Part shown: piece after piece, positions 44,271 through 56,610 of the stretch
How positions within the stretch are numbered: the stretch's first letter is position 1
Layout of the letters: the number at the start of each line of letters is the position of its first letter
Origin: Vesta saturnalis
Lineage: Eukaryota > Arthropoda > Insecta > Coleoptera > Lampyridae
Length of the DNA: 64,000 nucleotides
Assembly (NCBI GenBank): GCA_036346205.1
Contig: JARFJB010001947.1
Coordinates: 505,001-569,000, forward strand
Direction of reading: 5' to 3'
The notes under the pieces: model-generated
Told to the model about the DNA's origin: nothing
Database searches by the model: none
What the model saw: the letters and a program-made list of their open reading frames with translations, nothing else
Made by a program: the position numbers and the translations under genes

Positions 44271-45974
44271 TTAAACGCCAGTACCACAACCCAAGAATAG
44301 TACTTTGGAGGAAGAATCTGTACCAGCTTTTTTTAATGATAGAGGCATAACTATCGTTTTTGAATCATTGAGCATTAGTGCTTTTACATTTTCGGAAACC
44401 ATATTGATGTTTGAAAAAAAGATCATTACTTTCAAAATACTCGGAAATTTGTAAATACAAAACTTTTTCAATTAGTTTACTGAATACTGGCAAAATAGAT
44501 ATCGGACGAAAATTATTGACATTATTTCTGTCTTCACCTTTTTTAAAAAGTGGTAAGACTAATTCCACCTTGAGACTATCTGGAAAAATTCCAGATTTAA
44601 TAATAATATTAACTAGTGTGGTTAGCGGTTTGATAAATAAACTCACACTACGTTTGATCAATTTTATATTAAGACCAAATATATCTCTATAATTATTGCA
44701 TTTCAAACTTTTTACGGCCTCTCGAACTTGAATTTGAGATACACCTTTAAATTGAAAACCAAGCTCATTAAAAATGCTGACGTTACTAGTTAGGCTGGTC
44801 ATTATTACCAGTAGATGAGCTCGCTGAGTTGTTCTTTGCGATGCCTGTAAAAGAAGTGTTAAAGTCATTGATAAATTGAAACCGAATTCACGTTCACACT
44901 TCTATGTGAGTTAATTATGGACCACATAGCTTTAATAGAATTACCAGATGACTTAATAAAATTGTCATTAGCTTTAGTTTTACCAAGCTTGATCTCCTTC
45001 TTTACTCAATAGCCAATTGTTTTTTAAAATCTAATAAGTTCTGATAACGAAACTTATTTAAAAATCATTAACCATTTGAAGGTTTTCCTCAATTTACGTA
45101 AGTTATGTAAACCATTTTAAGAAGGTGATAATTAATGTTTTCATTTGAACAGTAGGAAAACAGTCAGTATAAATCTGACAAACTATATTAACAAAATTAG
45201 TGAAATGAGTATTACAATCTACACTATTATCTGAAAACATATAATCCCAATCATAATTTGCGAATTTAGCAAAAAACTTATTCAAACCCGACATTGTTAA
45301 CGGACGAACTACTTTAGTTACGCAAGAATCCATTTTGGGCCCCCTGAGGTTATGTAATGTTAACTTAGACCTAAGTGGCCGGATAAACCTAAATTAACAG
45401 AATTTATGGTGTAATCGTTTATGGAAAAATTAATAAAAATATTATCCAAACAGTTTTCATGCCCTGTTGGAGTGAAAACCGTTTGAATATAACCATTAGC
45501 ATTTAAAAGATCACACAAAATCTGCGATTGTGTGTCAATACCAAAACGAACATTAAAATCCCCCACCAAAATAACATTATACTGCACTAATCTATCAAGC
45601 AACATTTCCATTTGACTATAGAAGGTATTAAAATTGCCCAAAGGTGATCTATAAATACATACAATAATTACGTTGATGTTTATTTGTATACAACAAATCT
45701 CACAATGAAGTTCAATAGATAAGTCATTAATGCACTTTAATGGTTTAGCTGAGATTTCTAATTTAAGAAAAATTAAGACACCTCCATGGACAGAAGTAGA
45801 CCTACAGTAATAGGATTTTACATTCAATTCACCAAGCTTAAGCAAATTAACAATATCTGGGTCAGTAAACCAATGTTCACTAATACAAACGATGTCCAGA
45901 TTCTCATCCTGTAGAAATGCATCAAGTTCATTCATTTTATTCCTCAGACTTTGGATATTAATATAAAAAACCAA
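44271..45974 (-). pseudogene. LINE ORF2 (endonuclease and partial RT), catalytic RT core missing
   Basis: AP-like endonuclease at 45974-45360: INIQSLRNKMNELD, DIVCISEHWF, IIVCIYRSPLGNF, VILVGDFNVRFG, CLDNIFIN, ending near SGHLGLS, where the family has SDH, so the final catalytic Asp is Gly. RT starts KSGIFPDSLKVELVLPLFKK, then FRPISILPVFSKLIEKVL and QYGFRKCKSTNAQ, then jumps straight to LNDSKTIVMPLSLKK and TDSSSKVLFLG. The palm with the YADD box is absent, so an internal deletion near 44360 removed about 130 residues. Non-functional. Confidence 0.82.
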
Positions 45975-46121
45975 AAGGTCATTGCTAATATGAGATATAG
46001 AATTTACTTTGGTTTTTGTAGACTTCCTAGACGTTAGTACTAGTAGTAGTAGTAGTTACTAGTGTTTTGTGCGCGGGAAAAAAACCGATTTACACAACAT
46101 AATCTTTCCCAGATTCGAATA

Positions 46122-46944
46122 TTAAACTGACACTCTAAAAGATGAATAATAAGTGGGATGTTTAGATTGAAGTTTTTCACAGTCAATATCCGGAAACATC
46201 GGTTTGAGATATGTCAGAAGCATATCTACAGAAGTATTTGGGTCTAACTTATAGACATGCAAATGTGCTCTACGTATTACTGCTTTTATATTACAAGAAG
46301 AATCCATATCATTATTACCAGTTATACGGGCAATTGATTTACGTTTATTGCTAGATGCAGATGTGTCACTCCTTTTTTCTGACTGTTGAACAATGCTAGA
46401 ATGAGTAGCAGTAGTCGCAGGTTCGTCATTAATGTCGATATTATGAATAATTGAGAACAATTTGGTAGCATTATTAGATGGGCCACATTCAATTAAATTA
46501 AGTGTATTATTCTGTTTACTTACATGTTTGTTTATTTTATTTGATGATAACTTAAGAGGTCAGATCATGCGAAATTCCACGTTTATTAGAACAATTCAAT
46601 GTTTGTATTTTATTTGAAAGAATAATTTGATTTTGCAGAGAATTAATAGCAATTTCTTGATTTAGAATTACTTTGTCTTTTTCCAAAATTAAATTCTTTA
46701 GAAATTTAATTTCGACTTCGAAATTTGACAAACACAATATTTTCCTCAGTTGAACAATGTTAATATTATCACAACAATCCAACTGCTTATCATTAATTAT
46801 TTTTATATTTTTAATGTGTTTCGCACAACCAGGATGATGCACAGCACTACATTTAATACACTTTAAGTAAATTTGAGGATTTTTACCACATTTTTTACAA
46901 ATTTTAGTAGAGATCACTTCATGTACGTCCGAACCTCCCGCCAT
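46122..46944 (-). pseudogene. LINE ORF1 (PHD-like zinc finger protein), one frameshift
   Basis: ORF1 proteins of this group bind element RNA. The N-terminus (MAGGSDVHEVISTKICKKCG) leads into a PHD/zinc-like cluster (CKKCG..CIKCSAVHHPGC..CCD), then a coiled coil rich in Leu/Ile/Lys (about residues 65-115). After a frame break between 46552 and 46460 the second half has a Ser-rich linker and a C-terminal domain with AHLHVYKLDPNTSVDMLLTY and KHPTYYSSFRVSV, an RRM-like module common in CR1/Jockey ORF1. Otherwise well preserved. Confidence 0.75.
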
Positions 46945-47039
46945 CCTGCTATATAATATACTAACCGTTAATAGGTAGATTCAGACCATGGTCGCCTGAT
47001 ATTTTTGAGGTATCGTGCTTAGTTCAATTTATGGTGGTG

Positions 47040-49068
47040 GTAGGTGATCCGACAAAACCCTGAGCATGATCACTCGCATGTAGGATCCAACGTCCTGTTC
47101 TTCAGCTATTTGACTTGTGTTCTGTGGGAAACGGTTACCGCTTCTGAGGAAACAGACCCCGTTTTTGGGAAACAGACCCATGTTTTTGGAAAACGGTTAT
47201 CTGTATTTGGGAAACAGGTCCGCTTTGAAAAATTGTTATCTGTTTGGGATCCAGTTTTTGGGGAAAACAACTACCTAAGACAGATCCTGGTGGTTAGGAC
47301 AGTAGTATTATGTAAAAGATAAAGTAAATAAAAACCCCCATACTGTAAGCAGTTATTACAAAGAACAATTTAGCCAGAACCATTTAACCCTGAAATACTT
47401 TTAGCATAACTAACAGTCCATTATTCTTCTTCTTTCCATGAACTGATTCTATTTTTAAAACTAAGCAATACCGAGCATGCACAAAGTCATCTGATTAGAA
47501 ACGCCTGTTTCGCTATTTGCAACAATTTAACCTTCAAGGAATGCTTATTTTGCTAGAACTAGTTATGAAGAATTTTACTTTCCAGGCTCTCACGTTTTTC
47601 CACGAACTGATTTCTTCCACATTTGTTTCATCCACAACTACTTCATCCTGGTGGTTAGGGCAGTAGTATTATGTGAAAGTTAAAGTAAATAAAAACCCAC
47701 ATACTGTAAGCACTATTATTATTATTACAAACAAAAATTTAGCCAGAACCATATAACCTTGACATACCTTTTAGGATAGACAACAACCCATCGTATTTGT
47801 TGTTTCCATAAACTGATTCTATTTTTCTGAACAAAGCCAGTTATTTACTTAGGAACGCTTACATTGCTAGTTTCGAGAATTTAACCTGCAAGGAATGCTT
47901 ATGTGGAAACCACTAACCTTGTGACACGTGCACAAGCATTTAACCTTGACAAACAATTTACATTGTTGCATATTTAGTTTATACTACAATAATTCGTATT
48001 CTGATTTTATAGCTAGCACACTTAGACAACCTTGAACGGATCCACAGATACTGACAGAGATCTTGGTGGTTAGGACAGTAGTATTATGTAAAAGACAAAG
48101 TAAATAGAAACCCACATTCTGTAAGAATAATCTTTTTACTATTACAAACAACAATTTAGCAAAAACCATCTAACCTTAATAGACCTTTTAGGATTCTTCG
48201 TTTTGTTTCCATGAACTGATTCTGTTGTTAAAACTGACCAGTACCGAGCATGCACAAGGTCATCTAATTAGGAACGCTTATTTCGCTATTTCCAAAAATT
48301 TAACCTTCAAGGAATGCATCTTTTTTAACCACTAACCTTGAGAAAAGCACCAAACGTTTAACCTTCAAGGAATGCTTCTTTTTTAACCACTAAGCTTGAG
48401 AAAAACACATGGGTTAGCATTTAACCTTGACAAATAATTGCATTGCTCCATTTTTAGTTTAGACCTCAACTACTTATATTCTGATTTTATAGCTAGGACA
48501 CTTAGATGACCTTGGCTCGTTCATTTAGTCAATGCAAGAACAGTCCGAAGCAAAGCAGAAAAAACAACGAAGTTCGATTAGAATTCCAGGAAGCGTGATA
48601 TAAAGCTGAACTATTTCGACGAAGCACTATCTTCATCAACGGCTATCTGTATTTGGGGAACGGATTCCTGCATTTTAGCATAGACAACCTATCATTCTTC
48701 ATGTTTCCACGAATTGACTCTATTTTAGATTTCTAAGAATTGTAATACCCCTGCAGATCAATACACTTTAACCTTGAAAATTTATTTCTAGGAATTGTAA
48801 TATGATACCCCTGGAGGTCAATAAACTTTGACCTTGAGCATTGATTTTTAAGAATTGTAATGTGATAACCCTGAATAAACTTTGACTTTGGAAGTTAATT
48901 TGTACGAATTCTAATACACCCTGCAGCTCAATAAAGTTTGACCTTGAAAATTGATATCAGTAGTGATCCAGTTCTGATCCACATTATAGGAATTTTGCAT
49001 GCTCTATGCTAGTGTGGTTGAGTCGAGGTCGAAAAAACCTTGTGAGTATCATATTACAATTCTTCTTA
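47040..49068 (-). repeat. Terminal-repeat family A, right block (inverted relative to 1-2240)
   Basis: Reverse complement of the 1-2240 sequence family. 'ctggtggttaggacagtagt' occurs at about 47290, 47648 (one change) and 48064, each followed by 'taaagtaaataaaaaccc'-like text, giving three tandem starts. 48700-48960 consists of units of about 65 bp containing 'accttgaaaattgattt' and 'aggaattgtaatatgatacc'. The 21-bp array lies at 47122-47275. The block ends at 49068, where the mariner element begins. Confidence 0.65.
47122..47275 (-). repeat. 21-bp minisatellite array A3
   Basis: Inverse orientation of arrays at 608 and 1357: repeats of GGGAAACRG...TATCTGT with about 21-bp spacing. Confidence 0.75.
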
Positions 49069-49070
49069 TA

Positions 49071-50502
49071 CTGGGTTCCCCATATTAGACTATACAATTT
49101 AAAAGTCGAATAAAAACTTTCTAATCAAAGTAAATTAACTTTTTAATGGACTAATATGTAGCTTATTCTGTGGGATTTATGACTAAAGTAAATAACAATT
49201 CAAGTTTTAAAGATCAAGGAGGCGCCTGTCTATAAACAACGACTTAAGTGTTTCTTTCAAATATGCGTTATACGCAAACGATATAATTGCTCCAGTTTAA
49301 CAATTTTCATTGCACTATGAACTATTCGATTCAAGAGCGTGTGTTTTCTGTGGAAGTCTACATTAGAACTGGTTCATTTGAAAAAGTTCGGCGTGCATTT
49401 CGACGGCAGTTTGGAAACAATAATAGGGGCGATGCACCAACACGCTTTACAATTGCGGCGTGGGTTCGTCATTGGCGTGAAAATGGCTCTGTGCAAAACA
49501 TTAAAAAACCTGGACGTCGAAAAACGGTGCGTACGCCTGAAAATATTGAACGAGTGAGAGCTGCCTTTACAAGAAGTCCTAAGAGATCGGCTAATCGGCA
49601 ATCACTTGCCCTAGGAATATCTAAGGGAAGTCTCCACAGAATTTTGCATAAAGATATAAAATTTCACCCCTATAGATATCAAATGGCGCATAACCTCAGA
49701 GATCTAGACAAAAGAGCGAGGTGACATTTTGTGAAGAATTTTACATCAGCATCGTGGAGAAATTCATAATTTGCTAATGAGCGACGAAGCAAATTTTCAT
49801 TTGGACGGTGTTGTTAAAGCAAAACTTTAGATACTGAGTAGAAAATCCTCACGAACTGTTTACCAAAACCTCCACAGTCCAAAAGTCGTTGTTTGGTGCG
49901 GTGTAGAATCATTTGGAATTATCAGTCCTTATTTTTTGAGGATGAAAATAACCGTTCTGTTACAGTTAATTCCGAACGCTACATAAACATGTTGCAAAAG
50001 TTTCTTATCCCAGAACTAATTAGACGAGGACTAAATGGCGCCATATTATTCCAGCAAGATGGAGCAACGGCTCACAGCCAGAAACACTATGAGAATTTTG
50101 CGAGATTTTTTGACGGCCGTATAATTTCCGATTTGGAAATTTGAATTGAGATCTCCGATTTAACGGCCCCGATTTTTTCTCTGGGGATACCTAATGCAAA
50201 AGTTTTTGCAAGTCGTCCCAACAATTCCGGAGCTGAAGGAGCAGATTCGAAATGAAATTGCAGGAATAAATGGAGATTTGCTTCGCCGAGTGATGATAAA
50301 TTTTGAACTTAGAATTCAAAAATGCATTGAAGTCGAAGGAGGGCATTTGGAAGACATGATCTTTAAAACTTGAATTGTTATTTACTTTAGTCATAAATCC
50401 CAAAGAATAAGCTACATATTAGTCCATTAAAAAGTTAATTTACTTTGATTAGAAAGTTTTTATTCGACTTTTAAATTGTATAGTCTAAAATGGGGAACCC
50501 TG
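49071..50502 (+). mobile_element. Tc1/mariner element with 146-bp inverted repeats
   Basis: TA target duplication (49069-49070, 50503-50504). The inverted repeats 49071-49216 and 50357-50502 are near-identical and begin CTGGGTTCCCC (left) or CAGGGTTCCCC (right). The transposase lies between and its last codons fall inside the right repeat. Total length is 1432 bp. Confidence 0.93.
49317..50372 (+). pseudogene. mariner-type transposase, several frame breaks
   Basis: Met at 49317 (MNYSIQERVFSVEVYIRTGS), with the DUF4817-like first helix-turn-helix and RFTIAAWVRHWRENGSVQNI, a second HTH near LGISKGSLHRILHKDIKFHP, then TGA at 49722-49724. Other frames carry MSDEANFHLDG (first catalytic Asp), VVVWCGVESFGII, NMLQKFLIPELIRRGLNG with QQDGATAH (second Asp), and, after a break near 50135, RSPDLTAPDFFLWGY (third Asp; readable across a slip). 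The end is EVEGGHLEDMIFKT and TGA at 50370-50372. The catalytic triad is kept; indels kill the frame. Confidence 0.85.
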
Positions 50503-50557
50503 TATAAACCGCAGCAAGCTGTGTTGAGATCAGTCAGTTAGCAAATATAGAGTTTTA

Positions 50558-50761
50558 GTGTTAAACCAAAGCACCTATTGCAAACCCTTTAAAAACGTGT
50601 GTGACCTCGAGCTATCGTTGAAGTATAAGGTGATAAATGTGGAAGTACTTAACACTAAGCACGATGAACGTATAGTGATGATTTTAAATGTGTATTACCT
50701 CAGCGCTTTTATGAGCGTTTCAAACAAGAAACTCGAATTGAAGGGTTTAAAACGCTACTAA
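50558..50761 (+). CDS. Small OB-fold-like protein, 67 codons
   Basis: MLNQSTYCKPF then LELSLKYKVINVEVLNTKHD and ERIVMILNVYYLSAFMS. The pattern 'L-x-L-x-x-x-Y-x-V-x-x-x-x-x-x-N-T-K' with alternating strands resembles the short OB-fold, single-strand-DNA-binding-like domain often found near insect Polinton genes. It lies upstream of the PLA2 gene on the same strand. Identification is tentative; it could be a chance frame, but composition and pattern favour coding. Confidence 0.4.
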   Translation: MLNQSTYCKPFKNVCDLELSLKYKVINVEVLNTKHDERIVMILNVYYLSAFMSVSNKKLELKGLKRY

Positions 50762-50902
50762 ACACGAAGGAAGTGTTCATAAGTAGTTTGGGTGCAGCCG
50801 GAAAAACAAAAACATAGCAATTTGTTGTTAGTAGTGCCTCTCACCCATTGCCTTAACTAGAATTATAGTGTTAAGTCGTAGTGCAAATGCGAGGAAGTAG
50901 TC

Positions 50903-51160
50903 ATGCAAGCAGCAATACAATCATTTCTGGAACGACCAAAACTCAGAAATTCACCACTATATATGGATACCCTACACAGTTGCAGTAACTTGTGCAGTTG
51001 GAGCTGTCAAAATAGTGATGGTAGTCATAGTAGTAGTAGTAGTAAAGGGAAACAAGATGAATGTTATTCTTCTCCTAACACTGACTGGTCTCAAGATAAG
51101 GATGAAGTGTATAAACAAGTAACAACGATACTGATCATGAAAAAAAAAAATGAAATTTGA
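50903..51160 (+). CDS. Ser-rich hypothetical protein, 85 codons
   Basis: MQAAIQSFLERPKLRNSPLY, then a Cys/Ser-rich centre (LCSWSCQNSDGSHSSSSSKG) and a charged tail. Part of it comes from an 'agtagt' trinucleotide run, so the Ser tract may be repeat expansion. It may be the 5' part of the broken gene that follows. Not recognised. Confidence 0.3.
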   Translation: MQAAIQSFLERPKLRNSPLYMDTLHSCSNLCSWSCQNSDGSHSSSSSKGKQDECYSSPNTDWSQDKDEVYKQVTTILIMKKKNEI

Positions 51161-51164
51161 TACA

Positions 51165-51741
51165 GTACACAACTTAACCTGGCGGCAGTCGTGCTTACGG
51201 GGCGTGGCAACTGTGATCAAACTAATAATGTAGTGTTAGACATCAAGGAATGGAATGAACTTCTAATTCATATGTAGAATTACAATTTTTCTGATCCCAA
51301 GGAATTGAAAACAAAATTGATTGTTCAAGTGTAAACGAAGAAGTAGATGATTATCAACATTATGAATCTCTATCTAGCAATCTTGGTATTTATTACAATA
51401 GGGAATTGATTAAGGGATATGACAGAATTTTGAACACTCTTATGACAGAAAACTACAACTCTGTTCTTGCACATTCAATGTTCATAATGCAGAAAACCTA
51501 TTTAATTTAAAGGATATAATAAGCTATAGACTGGAATTTCTTGAATCTTACAATCTGGTGTGTTTTTATGAAAAGTTCATACAACAAGTTGTTGACTAGC
51601 GTCGTGGGCCAGAATGATGGCATTTATGAAGACATTGAAAATGTTATAAATGCTAAGTATAATATTAATTCATATAACACTGTATGCTTAAGGGAAATAT
51701 TGTATTATCGTCCTGCTTATCTAATGTATAGCATTTACTGA
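51165..51741 (+). pseudogene. Unrecognised Polinton-associated gene, at least three frame breaks
   Basis: Three frames in succession: VVLDIKEWNELLIHM (about 51221-51276), CSSVNEEVDDYQHYESLSSN and NRELIKGYDRILNTLMTENY (51320-51510), FLESYNLVCFYEKFIQQVVD (about 51536-51597) and YEDIENVINAKYNINSYNTV up to TGA (51739-51741). Helical, Tyr/Asn-rich. Same strand and just upstream of the PLA2 protein gene, so probably part of the copy 2 late operon-like block. Family unknown. Confidence 0.4.
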
Positions 51742-51824
51742 ATAAATATATTAATAACTATGGTTTGTTTTTGTATGATCTCGATTTAGGTATAAATGCC
51801 CTGCTTTATCCAGCTGGGTAAACA

Positions 51825-52334
51825 ATGTTAGATAGGAAGCGAAAGAGTGCAGGTGGTGGTGGTTTAGTGAATACTCCAATCAATATACTTCCCATTGAAT
51901 TGCATTTATATGGCTACCAGTATTGTGATCCTGGTAGAAAGTTAGAGAAATGACTAGCACGCGGTGACCCCGGTATTGATCAATTAGATGCTCAGTGCAA
52001 GCTTCATGATATTAGTTCCAGAGACTACCGAGATTTAGAAGGTAGGCATAAAGCAGATAAAATTTTCGAAAAAAGCTTGGGAACGCTTTAAATCATCAGA
52101 CGCAACATTAGGAGAACGAACTGCGGCTTTAGCAGTCGGTACCACCATAAGAGCAAAGAGAAAATTAGGAATGGAGTGCTCGCTTCGATCTAATCTCAAG
52201 AAGAAGAAATGCAATGGTGGAAATTTATTGCATTTACCAATACCAATAACTGAAAAAATTAAACTTAACGGAAATTTCACGGACACAATAAAGTCAGCGC
52301 TTTCAACGGCAAAACGTGTAGTAAAAAGTTTGTG
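51825..52334 (+). pseudogene. PLA2-domain virion protein, Polinton copy 2
   Basis: ATG at 51825 (MLDRKRKSAGGGGLVNTP). The phospholipase A2-like domain follows: HLYGYQYCDPGRKLEK, TGA, LARGDPGIDQLDAQCKLHDI, then SSRDY. The His-Asp catalytic pair (LHD) is intact, but the calcium loop has YCDPG where relatives have YCGPG. After a one-base slip near 52070, RFKSSDATLGERTAALAVGT and TIRAKRKLGM follow, then a basic tail ending in TGA at 52332-52334. In parvoviruses this domain breaches endosomal membranes; the role in Polintons is inferred by homology. One stop and one frameshift. Confidence 0.8.
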
Positions 52335-52488
52335 ACCTACCGAATTGGCGGGAACACAAAATATTTATTGCACTTTCCTCCGGCTAGTACTCTTGTCGTG
52401 AGTAAGGGCTTAAACACCAATAATAATAAAACAAGGAAAACTGTTCTAATCAATGAATTTAATGTGATGTGAATGATGTTGATTTGTA

Positions 52489-52494
<6 letters not shown>

Positions 52495-52532
<38 letters not shown>
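52495..52532. repeat. (TA)n microsatellite
   Basis: About 38 bp of AT dinucleotide immediately before the candidate LTR start at 52533. Confidence 0.95.
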
Positions 52533-52536
<4 letters not shown>

Positions 52537-55031
52537 ACACGTCCAAACCGCACTAGGCGTCGTGCATGCTCACTAATGTAAGCGGGTTGCCAAGCCAGCT
52601 AACAGGGAGATGGGCGTGGTCGAAATAATAAGTAAAATGAATGATTAATATGCTCAAACACCTTACACTTATACTCAAATAGCTCAATTCGGGGAAATAT
52701 GTCTCTAGGCGCCACCACAATCGAAACTTTGCTAATATAATTGTCTTAAGCTGGATGTTAATTAACCCCACTTGATTGTGGAAAGTAGGATTCTGCTTAC
52801 TCGGTAAACTCATATACGAAGGTTCTAAAACAAACACTCGTCCAAAACAATTCAACTCAAACTCAAATAAATTTAGTACTACCCAGGTTATTAAAAACTT
52901 TTTGAATACACCTCGTATATGTATAACGTTAAATTTCTACTTATTACTGAATAAAATATTTCTTCACCCAATATTCGGTAATTAATTTTGAAAATTCCTA
53001 AATGAAGATCAATGTCTTTTAATAAATTTACTTAAAATAACTCTCTGAATCGTATGACATTCGTAACTGTATAATTTCTCAAAACTCTTGTTATACTTAA
53101 TGACATTTTAAGACAACAGCTGATCTGTTAATAGTGCATTGCGCTAATGAAACAAACATGAAAATTTTGCAAGCAACCTGGCAAATATGAACTTTCAGGT
53201 TGTTCCTTAAATCTGAAAAATTAAAATATTCGAAGCTTACTTTTAAAATTGTCAAAACAAGATCACCAATTAAGTAAATGTTACAACTGTGTTTCATACC
53301 TGATTAAATAAACAACAGAATAAAAATATAACTATAAATACATATATTGTCCTGTACAAAATAAAACAAAACACAAATATTTACGTAAATTACAACAGCG
53401 TGGTTGAAGTTTAACCACCAACTACCACTTTGCAATCTTACTATTAAAACAAACCACACAATACAACTCAAGAACGATTATCTCTTCCTTTCAAAACTAT
53501 TTATAATTTCAACAACTATACGCAAGTAAACTAACCAAAAAGATAATCGGGCTTAAATGAGTCCATAAAATTCTTAATTCTAATTTCTTACTTAAAAAAT
53601 TGTCCATTAATCCTTGGATTTTCTTTCTTCCTTAATCGTAATTATGTAGTCCATTGTAATCCTTAAATTGCATGAAGCACATTACAAAGGCTTCACAATT
53701 CCACAAACACTTATTCCTTTCTGTGCACTCGCGAATAGTCTAATAACACGTAATAAGATGTATACGTTTGGTTGCCTCTTAAAATTTCTAGCAACCTTTA
53801 CACCAATCTAGTCCCTTATACAAATAAATTTTCAATGTCACATAACGTTCTTAAACATTGGCTTAATATACAATGAACACTTCTTTCACTTAACAGGTGG
53901 TCTCATAAATACTTTTAGCTGAATCTCGTTACCAGAACACGCGCTGCCCTTAACACTTTAACATAACAACTGTTATCTTTTATAAATCTGCTTACGCACT
54001 ATTACTTTCTTGAAAATAAACAAACTAATTTTATCTTCAACTTCAATTTAATTATCGTTTTATTTATGAATGTCTTTTACGATTTATCCCCGGTTCGGGT
54101 TACGCAGTTGTTTAAACAATTACTGCCTCATTAAAATTCACAAATACTCCAACATCATCACATTCTATCACAAACTACCTCGCGCGCGTCTTCCGCCAAA
54201 ACCAACAACCTAACTTCAACTCTCTCGTCAATCCCTGACTTTCCTATTTATAACTTCAGTCATCCATCTTTAAACATGTCTTCCTTCCGCGTTATATTCT
54301 CCAATAGTATTCACTCAAAATGTCATAGTTCTGATAGCTGCTTCCCTCTATACAAGCGTGTAATTACAATACATCGCCATATTTGTTTTCACTTACAAAT
54401 TTTACAATTACTTCATGAAGAAATCATTTTTCGTCATTACATTCATTCAGTAGCCACTCTGGACCATTACACAACTTTTAACCGTTATCTCCAACATGCG
54501 CTCGATCTGCTTCCGCAACATTTGCAAAAATAAGTACAGTCTAATGTCTCGAATCCCATATACCCACATATATTCCCAAAACAATTGCACAACATTACGA
54601 AAACTTTCTGAAATTAACACTTAAACATACCCAATCCTTCTCTACATATTTTCTAAAACATTCTACACTTATTCTTCACATTTTCTGACCAAAATAACTC
54701 ATCTTATCTTCAGACATTCCTTTCTTTATGGTAGCAAAACAGTAGCGATACAGTGGAAAGCATTATCGTCCCATAGACAAATTTCTCTTCACATTTACAT
54801 TCATCAAAATCTAATTATTCCAGCAGTAAAGTCTCTATAATACTCAAATACACGTATCTACATACAGAATTATATTTCTCCTAAATTTCCAGTGGCGTAT
54901 CATACACCCACGTACATTATACATATACACAAAAATTTTTTTTTTTCGTTCAAACCCAATACACTCGTGCTCAAAACACGTCATACACGTCATTATAACA
55001 TCCTATATACAGGGTGCGTCATCGCAACCTG

Positions 55032-55035
<4 letters not shown>
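52533..55035. mobile_element. Candidate solo LTR inside an AT tract (2.5 kb, non-coding)
   Basis: Begins TGTTACACGTCC and ends near CAACCTGACA, with (TA)n on both sides (a 4-bp ATAT duplication is possible but cannot be proved in a dinucleotide run). The interior is poor in G on this strand and has no recognisable gene. It separates the PLA2 gene from the minor-capsid genes, which are continuous in copy 1, so some insertion here is likely. Solo LTR is the favoured but unproven reading. Confidence 0.35.

Positions 55036-55103
<68 letters not shown>
55036..55103. repeat. (TA)n microsatellite
   Basis: About 67 bp of AT dinucleotide at the right side of the candidate LTR. Confidence 0.95.
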
Positions 55104-55107
<4 letters not shown>

Positions 55108-56610
55108 GTAAATAGTTTAGTTTAGTTAATGTAATTACTAATTAGGTTAAGATAGATCTTAAGTTTTAAGTATAAATTGATAAGAAAGTTTTATTAGGTC
55201 GAATAGGTGAATGATGTGTATAAATGTGAATTTATTCGAATGAGCGTAGGTATGTTGTTTACTATTTCTTTTCTTTTTTGATTAAATGTACGGTACCAAC
55301 TGTACAAGGTGAATATTTTAGTAAAATAAATCCAACCAATGGCCAATCCTAAGATACCCGTATTTATTATTGTATTTACCAAGCAGGGGATGAGATTACT
55401 CAGATCTCCATATATTGTGGGTGCTTAGACACACTTATCTAAATTAACGCTATATAAATCTAAATTAACGACCTTGTTCAGTTCTCTTTTGATAAATACC
55501 AACTTTAATAATGTAAAATAATTTGATTTACCTGCGCTGCTTCGTTACAATAATTACGACCTATCCTATATGCAGAAAATATTTATGTTTGTGTTTTAAT
55601 ACTTTTATATGTCAAATCTACAATAAAATTTTATATATATAAAACAAGATGTAAGATGGATGAATAATGATAACGGTAAGTAAATGTGATAATTAATCAA
55701 TAATAGTGACTAATTCCAAAATTTCTAGTAGATCATTACAACACAATTATGAAAGTGAGGTTATTAATTATACATGAGTTTCTATATAATTCTTTTTTTT
55801 GGGTTTCTTTTTTTGGTATGGAAAATGTTATGATTATGAAAGATTATTCGAAAAATGAACTGATTTATGAAGGTGATAATGAATACTTAATTCTAGATGA
55901 ATGATTGGTAGGTGATTAATGTGATTAAGTGTAACCTGAAGGACACGAGCTGATCACAAATGGTGAGAAGTTACTATTTAAGGTAGCCTGACCTTACAGC
56001 TGCTGCTTGAAGGTAATACGGTTTTGTGTGTTCCTCCAAATGTAACACGATTTTTCTCCAGATCAGCTGGCTTCGTCCCGATGAATTGATACGGATGGAA
56101 TATATGTCAAGAAGTGAGAATCGTAAGGAATTAAATGGGAATGTAGATTTAATATATAGTAGTTAGCAAAAGGAAAGAGAAAAGGATGTGAAGATGAAGC
56201 AGAATATGTAGAAATTGAATTGAAGTAGGAATAAGTTCGAATGTGAGTTTATGTATGTTGAAGGTGATTTGAGGCCTTGATGATAGGCCTTTAATGTAGT
56301 GCTTTATTTTTGTATCTCGATAAATCGAATTGTTTTGATTTTAACTTATTAATCAATCTCAATTTAATTGTTGTAGGTAGCTTAGATCCACAATTGATTT
56401 ATTAAATAAATTGCATACCACAACTACAAATTTTAGAAGAAGAACCCGACATGAGAAAATTCTTGTCTAATCTAAATGTTATCCTTATCTCCCTTTTGGT
56501 ACATGATAAATGATAAAAGAGTTTTTGAAAAATATGAAAATTAGGATGGTAAAGACATCTATAGGAGCAATTAGGAAAGTTATGAATTAAACACTTACAG
56601 GGAACCTATC
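55104..56610. other. G-over-C skewed non-coding stretch
   Basis: No gene seen on either strand. G clearly outnumbers C on the plus strand, the opposite of 52.5-55.0 kb. Confidence 0.4.

Larger units (their letters stand above)
43540..46960 (-). mobile_element. LINE (CR1/Jockey-like) with ORF1 and ORF2, internally deleted
   Basis: Minus-strand element: ORF1 (46944-46122), ORF2 endonuclease (45974-45360), linker (45333-44880), RT fingers (44868-44365), then thumb and C-terminal parts to about 43790, and a 3' tail of TTA/TAT microsatellite (43557-43610), typical of CR1-type 3' ends. Several frame breaks. It lies between Polinton debris and terminal-repeat family A. Confidence 0.85.

Noticed and set aside
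49374..49601. Minus-strand frame opposite the mariner transposase
   Set aside because: Shadow of the transposase coding strand.
55194..55382. 62-codon minus-strand frame with hydrophobic start
   Set aside because: Isolated, AT-rich, no homology pattern and no neighbouring coding evidence.
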